NCBI GenBank assembly: GCA_030597645.1
Contig: JAUVRN010000003.1
Location: 1 to 20,403 of the forward strand
Length of the DNA stretch: 20,403 nucleotides
From: Candidatus Zixiibacteriota bacterium
GTDB taxonomy: Bacteria; Zixibacteria; MSB-5A5; JAUVRN01
Direction: 5' to 3'
Within the stretch, counting starts at the first letter, position 1, and each line of letters begins with the position of its first letter. The notes under the pieces are model-generated. The model worked only from the letters and a program-made list of their open reading frames with translations. It made no database searches and was not told the DNA's origin. Shown one piece after another: positions 14,732-20,403 of this stretch. The position numbers and the translations under genes were made by a program.

Positions 14732-15139
14732 ATGGACGACATACTGCAATGCATACACCACGGCGGTATCGCCGTGGACGACATGGAAGCCGGCCGCGCG
14801 TTGTATCGCGACACGCTGGGATTGAAGCCCGGGCTCCATCGCCTCATGATGGAGCGCGGGGTCGAAGTGCAGTTCTTCGATCTTCCAGGGGCGCGGATCG
14901 AGCTTCTCGCACCGCGGGGAGAGAGCTCATCCATTGCGAAGTTCTTGGCCGACCGCGGACCGGGTCTTCACCACATCTGTTACGAAGTGAACGACATTCA
15001 CGCCGCCCTGGCTACGCTGACGGGTCGCGGTCTGCGGGCCATCGACACAGAACCCAGGGACGGGGCCGAAGGGAACCTCGTGGCGTTTTTACATCCTCGC
15101 AGCGCCGGTGGCGTCCTCATCGAGTTGCAACAGAAATGA
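14732..15139 (+). CDS. mce: Methylmalonyl-CoA epimerase
   Basis: A 135-residue VOC-fold enzyme that converts (S)- to (R)-methylmalonyl-CoA, linking the carboxylase to the mutase. Likely metal ligands are H10 (CIHHGGIAVDD), H81 (GPGLHHICYEV) and E131 (GVLIELQQK), the places used by known epimerases. IELLAPRGESSSIAKFL is characteristic of the family. Length is normal. It follows the mutase by 5 bases, completing the propionyl-CoA to succinyl-CoA set in one transcript. Confidence 0.93.
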   Translation: MDDILQCIHHGGIAVDDMEAGRALYRDTLGLKPGLHRLMMERGVEVQFFDLPGARIELLAPRGESSSIAKFLADRGPGLHHICYEVNDIHAALATLTGRGLRAIDTEPRDGAEGNLVAFLHPRSAGGVLIELQQK

Positions 15140-15153
15140 ACAGAACAACACAA

Positions 15154-15177
15154 CCAGACGCGGCTTTTGCCGCCTGG
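15154..15177 (+). other. Intergenic hairpin before the HMG-CoA synthase gene
   Basis: CCAG-AC-GCGGC, TTTT loop, GCCGC-CTGG: a 9-bp bulged stem between the epimerase stop and the HMG-CoA synthase start. No T-tract follows, so it is more likely an RNA processing or stability element than a terminator. It may separate expression of the two operon halves. Confidence 0.35.
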
Positions 15178-15202
15178 ACTGCTACGTAGAAAGGGGGTCA
15201 TC

Positions 15203-16252
15203 ATGGCTGGTATTGTCGGCTACGGCGCACACCTGCCCCGCCATCGCATCAAGGTTGAGGAGATCGCGAAGGTCTGGGGTGCGGACGCGCCCAGCTACAA
15301 GCGCGGACTGATGCTGAGCGAAAAATCCGTTCCGCCACCGGACATGGACACGATCACGCTGTCGGTGGAGGCGACACGGCGTGCCCTGGCACGCGCGCCA
15401 CACGTCGATCCCGCCGACATCGGTGCGATCTACATCGGCTCGGAGTCTCATCCATACGCCGTGAAGCCGTCGGGCGTCACCGTGGCAGAGGCCATCGGTG
15501 CCACGCCCGACATCCACTGCGCCGACTTCGAGTTCGCCTGCAAGGCGGGATCCGAAGCGATGTACGTGGCGCTCAGTCATGTGAAGGCGGGGGAGATGAA
15601 GTACGCCCTGGGCATCGCGGGCGACACCTCGCAGGGGGCGCCGTCCGATGCGCTGGAATTCTCGGCCTCGGCGGGTGCCGCGGCGTTCATCATGGGTACC
15701 GAAAAGCTGGTCGCCGAGTGCCTGTTCACGCACTCGTACATGACCGACGTGCCGGATTTCTGGCGGCGGGAGCACGAGTTCTATCCCCAGCACGGTGGCC
15801 GATTCACAGGTGAAGAGGCCTACTTCAATACCACCAAGGGTGCATCCAATGCCATTTTGAAGAAGTCGGGCATGAAGCCGGCCGACTTCAAGTACGCTGT
15901 GTTTCATCAACCCAACGGTAAGTTCCCGCAACGCGTGTCCCGCGAACTGGGCTTCACGCAGGAACAGATCGATCCGGGCTGGCTGGCGCCGCGACTGGGC
16001 AACACGTACTCGGGAGCATCACCGGTCGGTCTGACCGCGACGCTCGACGTGTCCCAGCCGGGCGACCTGATTCTCATGTGTTCGTATGGATCGGGTGCGG
16101 GTGCGGACGCGTTTATCTGGAAAGTGACCGAGCGCATCGACGAGGTACGCGACCTCGCTGTGCGCACGCACAAGCTGCTTGACGAGAACGTGACGTACAT
16201 CGACTACGGCACGTATGTGAAGTTCCGGCGTAAGATCCGGAAGAACGCGTAG
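15203..16252 (+). CDS. Hydroxymethylglutaryl-CoA synthase, archaeal type
   Basis: A 349-residue condensing enzyme making HMG-CoA from acetoacetyl-CoA and acetyl-CoA. It starts MAGIVGYGAHLPRHRIKVEEIA, as in archaeal enzymes. The catalytic triad is visible: E81 (IGSESHPYAVKPS), C113 (FACKAGSEA) and H235 (FHQPNGKFP), matching E79/C111/H233 of the Staphylococcus enzyme. The ATG at 15203 has AAGGGGG 5 bases upstream, and an in-frame upstream codon at 15167 is less likely. Thiolase and DUF35 genes follow, the arrangement of the archaeal channelling complex. No HMG-CoA reductase is in the window. Its purpose here (mevalonate pathway, ketone-body-like cycling, or other C-C chemistry) is open. Confidence 0.93.
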   Translation: MAGIVGYGAHLPRHRIKVEEIAKVWGADAPSYKRGLMLSEKSVPPPDMDTITLSVEATRRALARAPHVDPADIGAIYIGSESHPYAVKPSGVTVAEAIGATPDIHCADFEFACKAGSEAMYVALSHVKAGEMKYALGIAGDTSQGAPSDALEFSASAGAAAFIMGTEKLVAECLFTHSYMTDVPDFWRREHEFYPQHGGRFTGEEAYFNTTKGASNAILKKSGMKPADFKYAVFHQPNGKFPQRVSRELGFTQEQIDPGWLAPRLGNTYSGASPVGLTATLDVSQPGDLILMCSYGSGAGADAFIWKVTERIDEVRDLAVRTHKLLDENVTYIDYGTYVKFRRKIRKNA

Positions 16253-16267
16253 GGAGGAGGGGATGCG

Positions 16268-17431
16268 ATGAGAGAAGTCTGCATTGTGGGCGCCGGGATG
16301 AGCCCGTGGGGTGAGGTGTGGCGCGAATCCCTGCGCGGGTTGTTTGTGGACGCGGCCAGAGCCGCGATAGAGGACGCCGGCGTCGATCATATCGATTCGA
16401 TGTACGTCGGCTGCATGTCGGCGGGTCTGTTCGTTCAGCAGGAGCACCTGGGGCCCCTCATGGCGGATTACCTGGGCATGCGCGGCGTACCGGCCGCGCA
16501 CGTCGAGTCGGCCTGTGCTTCGGGTTGAATCTCGCTGCGCCAGGCGTTCATCGAAGTGGCCTCCGGCATGTCGGACATCGTGCTGGCGAGCGGTGTGGAG
16601 AAGATGACGGACTGTTCCGGCGACGAGGCGACTGCGGCACTGGCTACCGCCGCCGAGCAGGAATACGAAGTGTTCAACGGGGCGACGTTCCCGGGCCTGT
16701 ACGGCATGATGGCGAACGCGCACATGCACCAATACGGCACCACGCGGGACATGCTCTCGGCCGTGGCGGTCAAGAACCACCACAACGGGGCGCTGAATCC
16801 GGTGGCCCAGTATCCGTTCGAGGTGTCGATGGAACAGGTGGCCGGTTCCGTGATGGTGGCCGATCCGCTGCGGATCCTCGACTGCTCGGGCATCACCGAC
16901 GGTGCCGCCGCTGTGATCGTGACCAGCGTGGACGTGGCCAAGAAGCTGGGGCGGCCATACGTGCGGATCCTCGGTTCGGGTGTGGGCACCGACACCATCG
17001 CGCTGACACAGCGGAGCAGCTTCACGTCGATTCCGGCCGCGAAGCTGGCGGCGGAGCGGGCGCTGTCCATGGCCGGCCGCAAGATGGAGGATATTCAGTT
17101 CGCCGAAGTGCACGACTGCTTCACGATCGCCGAATTGATGATTCTCGAAACACTGGGCGTGTACGAGCCGGGCGAAGCCGGGCCGGCCACGCTGGCCGGA
17201 GAGACATCGCTGGACGGCACGTTCCCGGTGAACTCCTCTGGCGGTCTCAAGTCCAAGGGGCACGCGGTGGGAGCCACGGGTGTGGCCCAGGCGGTGGAAG
17301 TGTACAAACAGCTGACGGGTCGAGCGGAGGGTGATCGCCAGATCCCCGGCCATCCCAGAGTGGGGATGTGTCACAACATGGGCGGCTCCGGCGCATCGTC
17401 GGTCGTTCACATCATGGAGGTGGGCTCATGA
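16268..17431 (+). pseudogene. Acetoacetyl-CoA thiolase (SCP2/archaeal type) interrupted by an in-frame TGA
   Basis: Reading through one stop gives 387 residues, the usual length. The catalytic Cys C83 is in ESACASG. The next codon after that motif is TGA (16526-16528) where relatives have Gly (CASGG), so one base change from GGA would explain it. The frame then continues correctly (ISLRQAFIEVASGMSDIVLASGVEKMTD region), with H332 in SKGHAVGATG and H369 in MCHNMGGSG. The start at 16268 has GGAGGAGGGG upstream, and the stop overlaps the DUF35 start by ATGA. As written, the product ends after 86 residues, and no restart could rescue the upstream nucleophile. Options are a recent nonsense mutation, a sequencing/assembly error, or readthrough. 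TGA is the normal stop of several neighbours, so a genome-wide recoding is unlikely. Confidence 0.88.
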
Positions 17432-17829
17432 CGATGTTCAGCTCACGCGCCTGGCGCGAGTATCCGCAGCGCTACCGCCTGGAAGCGTCGAAGTTCAAGA
17501 AAAGCGGCAAGACGTATTTTCCACCCCGCAAAGTCGATCCGGAGACCGGCGACACCGAGCGGGAGATCGTACGCCTGCCCGACACCGGCAAGCTGTTGAC
17601 GTTTACGGTGATTCGCATCGCGCCCAGTCAGTGGGGCGATCTGGCCCCGTACGCCATCGGTATCGCGGAACTCACCGACGGCACGCGCATCATGGCGCAG
17701 TTCACCGACTGCGACGTGGAAGAGGTCAAGATCGGCATGGACGTGCGTATCGAGTTTCGCCGGGTGCAGGAGGAGGGCCATCACGGAGTGATCAGCTACG
17801 GGTACAAATTCGTGCCGAAGTGGTACTAG
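17428..17829 (+). CDS. DUF35 OB-fold protein of the thiolase/HMG-CoA synthase complex
   Basis: A 133-residue protein. The ATG at 17428 overlaps the thiolase stop and is preceded by GGAGGTG. The N-terminal helix AWREYPQRYRLEASK is followed by the zinc-ribbon region and an OB-fold (about 48-130). In archaeal complexes the DUF35 protein bridges thiolase and HMG-CoA synthase and forms a shared CoA-binding site. The ribbon is degenerate: the four positions that are normally Cys (CxxC ... CxxC) read F23, S26, D37 and T40, although the FPPRK motif between them is kept. Zinc binding is therefore unlikely; a structural role without metal is inferred. Confidence 0.85.
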   Translation: MTMFSSRAWREYPQRYRLEASKFKKSGKTYFPPRKVDPETGDTEREIVRLPDTGKLLTFTVIRIAPSQWGDLAPYAIGIAELTDGTRIMAQFTDCDVEEVKIGMDVRIEFRRVQEEGHHGVISYGYKFVPKWY

Positions 17830-17892
17830 TGCCGTGAGTCAGAAATATCTGTCCCTATCGCTGGCAGGTTGCTGAAGTAGTACATGAAGAGT

Positions 17893-17918
17893 GCGCCGCA
17901 GCAGGTTGTCAGCGGCGC
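17893..17918. terminator. Hairpin between convergent operons
   Basis: A perfect 7-bp stem GCGCCGC/GCGGCGC with a 12-base loop lies between the DUF35 stop (plus) and the HMG-CoA lyase stop (minus). It lacks a T-tract on either side, so if it ends transcription it may need Rho or act as a bidirectional block. Confidence 0.4.
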
Positions 17919-17919
17919 G

Positions 17920-18771
17920 TTACGGAGTATCCCGGATGAGGCGTGCGGCCTCGCGGACGCGCGCCACATCGACCTCCAGATCGGCCTGTTCTGCCTGGAA
18001 CGCGTTGACCAGCGCCTCGGTAGACACGTTGCCCTGGGCGCCCTCGGCGTAGGGGCAGCCTCCCAGGCCACCCGCGGCCGAGTCGAACACCGCGATTCCA
18101 AATTCCCGCCAGGCTACCAGTGCGTTCTCCGTTGCGTGACCGTACGTGTCGTGAAAATGCATGGCCAGGCGGTCTGCACCACACTCGGGCAATACCTGTT
18201 CCAGTACTCGGCGCACGTCGTCGGGCCTCGCTTCGCCCACCGTATCCGCGAGGCAGATTTCTTCCGTGCCCAGCTCCAGCAGCTCTCGCACCACGGGGAG
18301 GTGGGCGTCGGGTGCCATCTGTCCTTCGTATGGGCAGAAAAATACCGTGGAGATGTACCCGCGCACCGGCAGTCCCGCCTCATGCGATCGGGACAGCACC
18401 GGACGAAAGCGGTCGATCGACTCGGAGATCGACGCATTGATGTTGCGCTTGTTGAACGTCTCTGATGCAGCGGTGAACACGGCGATTTTTTCCACCTGTG
18501 CAGCCAGTGCGCGATCGAGCCCGATCTCGTTGGGTACGAGCGCCGAGTACGTGACGCCGGGCCGCCGGTGAATTTGCGCGAACAGCTCATCGGATCCGGC
18601 CATCTGGGGTACCCACCGGGGCGAGACGAAAGCGCCGACCTCGATTTCGTGCACGCCGCTGTCGGAGAGCAGGTCGACGAAACGAACCTTGAGGTCGAGC
18701 GGAAGAATGGATCTTTCGTTCTGCAATCCGTCGCGCGGCCCCACTTCGAGAATCCGTGGAGCAACGCTCAT
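17920..18771 (-). CDS. mvaB: Hydroxymethylglutaryl-CoA lyase
   Basis: A 283-residue TIM-barrel lyase that splits HMG-CoA into acetoacetate and acetyl-CoA, the last step of leucine breakdown. The key motifs are present: ILEVGPRDGLQNE (R13, D14), MHFHDTYGHA (H205, H207) and GGLGGCPYAEGAQGNVSTE (C239). These match R41, D42, H233, H235 and C266 of the human enzyme. The start ATG overlaps the stop of the upstream biotin carrier gene (ATGA), and GGAG lies 8 bases before it; the open frame extends further but is the carrier's coding region. It faces the HMG-CoA synthase operon across a 90-base gap, so enzymes that make and break HMG-CoA are neighbours. Confidence 0.94.
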   Translation of the reverse strand: MSVAPRILEVGPRDGLQNERSILPLDLKVRFVDLLSDSGVHEIEVGAFVSPRWVPQMAGSDELFAQIHRRPGVTYSALVPNEIGLDRALAAQVEKIAVFTAASETFNKRNINASISESIDRFRPVLSRSHEAGLPVRGYISTVFFCPYEGQMAPDAHLPVVRELLELGTEEICLADTVGEARPDDVRRVLEQVLPECGADRLAMHFHDTYGHATENALVAWREFGIAVFDSAAGGLGGCPYAEGAQGNVSTEALVNAFQAEQADLEVDVARVREAARLIRDTP

Positions 18772-19286
18772 GCAGGCTCCGCCGGGGTGAGCTTGACGAT
18801 CAGGGCACCGACATCGAGCAGTTGGCCCTCGGTGGCCTCCACACATTCTACCGTACCGTCCAACTGCGCCTCGAGGCGGTATTCCATCTTCATGGCCTCC
18901 ATCACGGCCACCTGGTCGCCGGTGGCCACCCGGTCACCCGGAGCCACGAGGATCTTGATGATGGTACCGGTCATGGGCGCCCGTACTTCCGCGCTGGCCG
19001 CTTCGCTGGACCCGGCGGTATGGCTGCGTGTGCTCACCTTTTCCAGGAACAGGCTCCGGCCGTCGACGCTGACCCAGACTCCGTGGCCGTCGATGGCTAC
19101 GGCACAGCGGTACACGCGGCCGCCGGAACGCACGAGGATCCACGGCAAATCCTCGTGTACTTCCGCCGAGGTCTCCGACAGGGGCTCGCCGTCGAGCGTG
19201 GTCCTGAGCGTCACCTGACCGTCGCTGCGGCCCAGGGCAAGAAGGTAGGTGTGTCCGTCGAGCGTAAGTTCGATGTTCTTGGGCAT
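18768..19286 (-). CDS. Biotin carboxyl carrier protein of a second acyl-CoA carboxylase
   Basis: A 172-residue protein with an N-terminal beta-rich BT-like region (to about 85), then a biotinyl domain (about 101-168). The biotin site is K133 in VAVMEAMKMEYRLEA. The ATG at 19286 is taken because MPKNIELTLDG starts the domain and the preceding gene ends 2 bases earlier; an open frame continues upstream but overlaps that gene. It is the same size and build as the carrier at 12568, though the sequence differs much. With HMG-CoA lyase downstream, the carboxylase is most likely methylcrotonyl-CoA carboxylase (leucine pathway); geranyl-CoA or another acyl-CoA is possible. Confidence 0.87.
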   Translation of the reverse strand: MPKNIELTLDGHTYLLALGRSDGQVTLRTTLDGEPLSETSAEVHEDLPWILVRSGGRVYRCAVAIDGHGVWVSVDGRSLFLEKVSTRSHTAGSSEAASAEVRAPMTGTIIKILVAPGDRVATGDQVAVMEAMKMEYRLEAQLDGTVECVEATEGQLLDVGALIVKLTPAEPA

Positions 19287-19288
19287 GA

Positions 19289-20403
19289 CTACACTCGCCA
19301 GCTGCCGACGCGGGGCCAGGGATTGTACGGATCGCCGCCTGCCGGCGGTCCACCGACCGGGCCGTTGCCGCCTGGGCGTGCCGGGGTCGTTATCGCCACC
19401 GCGGCCGCGATCAGCGTGGCGAACGGAACCTGCTCGTTCCGTCCGTCCTGCCACTGGGACACCCAGTCTTCCGTGGTGTGCGTGTAGGTCTCACCGGTCT
19501 TGAACGCATCGCTCTCCAGCAGGTCGATCAGGAAGCCCTGATTGGTGATGAGCCCGACCACCGAGGTGTCTTTGAGCGCGGCGATCAACCGGGTCCGGGC
19601 GCTCTCGCGCGTAACACACCACGCGTTGATCTTGGCCAGCAGGGGATCGTAATGGACACCCACCTCCTGGCCGCGAGCGATCCCGGAGTCGATGCGCACC
19701 CCGGGGTGGTGGGGCCAGAACAGTTCCAGTACGCGTCCCGAGGTGGGGAGAAACTCGGATGAGGGATTCTCGGCGTATAGGCGGGCCTCGATGGCGGCGC
19801 CCCGCGGTCTCACGGAATCCTGGTCGAAGGGGATGCCCTCACCCGCCGCCACGCGCAACTGCAGGTGCACCAGGTCGAGCCCGGTGACCAGTTCCGTGAC
19901 CGGATGCTCCACCTGGAGCCGCGTGTTCATTTCGAGGAAGTAGTACTTGCCGTCGGGGCTCAGCAGAAACTCCACGGTTCCGGCACCACGGTAGTCGACC
20001 CGCTCGGCCAGCCGGCACGCATCGGCCCACATGGCCTTGCGAATGACGTCGTCCACGGCTACCGATGGTGTCTCTTCAATGATCTTCTGGTGACGCCGCT
20101 GCAGGCTGCACTCGCGTTCGCCCAGGGCGACGGCACGTCCCTGCCCGTCCCCGATGATCTGTACTTCGACGTGCCGGACCGCACGAACCTAAGACACCAC
20201 CACCAGGCGGGAGCCGCCGAAGGCCGATAGGCCGTCGCGGAGGGGGGCATCGATGGCGTCGCTCAGTTGAGTCCAGTCGTCCACCAACCGCATGCCCTTG
20301 CCGCCACCACCTGAGGCGGCCTTGAGCAGTATGGGCAGCGGCAAGGTGCGTGCTGCCTTTTCAATGGCGGCCGGGTCGTCACTGGCTTCGACGCCCGGTA
20401 CCG
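19289..20403 (-). pseudogene. Biotin carboxylase (probable methylcrotonyl-CoA carboxylase alpha part), internal TAG, 5' end outside window
   Basis: The right window edge cuts the gene; about 370 codons are visible. They include KAASGGGGKGMR, RHVEVQIIGD, ERECSLQRRHQKIIEE and the catalytic EMNTRLQVEHPVTE, with a C-terminal tail ending NPWPRVGSWRV that would lead into the carrier 2 bases on. In the ATP hinge the sequence is RLVVVS-stop-VRAVRHVEVQ, with TAG at 20189-20191. The intact copy at 11063 has VYVEKYIERPRHVEVQ, so the adenine-site Glu and Lys (E201/K202 in E. coli) are Val and Ser, and the next residue is a stop. Both sides are in the same frame, so this is not a frameshift. It may be a decaying gene or a local assembly error. 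The carboxyltransferase gene would be expected further right. Confidence 0.85.

Noticed and set aside
16526..16528. UGA as selenocysteine or as a recoded glycine in the thiolase
   Set aside because: The family residue is Gly, not Cys, and I see no convincing SECIS-like stem-loop just downstream. Several neighbouring genes end in TGA with coupled starts, so genome-wide UGA=Gly would destroy those junctions.
16019..17410. Minus-strand open frame of 463 codons opposite HMG-CoA synthase and thiolase
   Set aside because: It runs across two real genes and their gap without family motifs; His/Arg-rich composition is typical of an antisense frame. It does not explain the TGA in the thiolase.
20183..20203. 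Frameshift explaining the biotin carboxylase stop
   Set aside because: Conserved sequence on both sides is in the same frame, so no net frameshift; only a compensated pair of indels could apply, which I cannot prove.

Overview
The window (about 62-65% GC by eye) looks like a chromosomal piece of an uncultured bacterium of the FCB group, most like Zixibacteria or a neighbouring candidate phylum. That placement is inferred from two secreted proteins with paired dockerin-like calcium repeats, which follow a module of the type SxNYxL..SxGQxxxGxxSxxYxLGxGFWYG. A third secreted protein carries an N-terminal 'QGRLTDAAG' module. No database search was possible, so the phylum is a guess from domain style. 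No tRNA, rRNA, CRISPR array or insertion sequence was seen.

Layout. (1) 1-2891, minus strand: a small bacterial microcompartment (BMC) unit made of a EutM/PduA-type shell hexamer and a CoA-acylating aldehyde dehydrogenase with an N-terminal encapsulation-type helix. Two DUF1573 exported proteins follow, the second cut by the window edge. (2) 2892-3159: a divergent control region with promoter-like elements, a 10-bp palindrome and a perfect 14-bp inverted repeat bracketing a promoter. (3) 3160-6306, plus strand: two paralogous dockerin-like secreted proteins flanking a 536-residue secreted coiled-coil surface protein. Each dockerin gene ends in a UUCG-loop terminator. (4) 6409-6810: a VOC-family protein with an apparently leaderless promoter. 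(5) 6923-17829, plus strand: a tightly packed 11-gene acyl-CoA operon. Its order is methylmalonyl-CoA mutase B12 subunit, acyl-CoA dehydrogenase, metallo-beta-lactamase-fold hydrolase, propionyl-CoA carboxylase beta, biotin carboxylase, biotin carrier, methylmalonyl-CoA mutase catalytic subunit, methylmalonyl-CoA epimerase, archaeal-type HMG-CoA synthase, thiolase, DUF35 protein. (6) 17920-20403, minus strand and convergent: HMG-CoA lyase, biotin carrier and biotin carboxylase, probably the leucine-degradation methylcrotonyl-CoA carboxylase unit.

How the parts fit. The carboxylase, epimerase and split mutase make a complete propionyl-CoA to succinyl-CoA route. The acyl-CoA dehydrogenase and the methylcrotonyl carboxylase/HMG-CoA lyase unit suggest branched-chain amino acid or short-chain acyl-CoA breakdown. 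The thiolase/HMG-CoA synthase/DUF35 trio has the composition of the archaeal acetoacetyl-CoA thiolase/HMG-CoA synthase complex. If the BMC aldehyde dehydrogenase makes propionyl-CoA, its product would enter the neighbouring methylmalonyl-CoA pathway; this link is inference.

Most striking: two conserved genes carry in-frame stops inside their catalytic cores. The thiolase has a TGA four codons after its nucleophilic Cys codon, where a Gly is expected. The second biotin carboxylase has a TAG in its ATP-binding EKYL-type motif, where the Glu and Lys are also lost. The DUF35 protein has lost all four zinc-ribbon cysteines, and the BMC shell protein has Val at the pore position where PduA has Ser.
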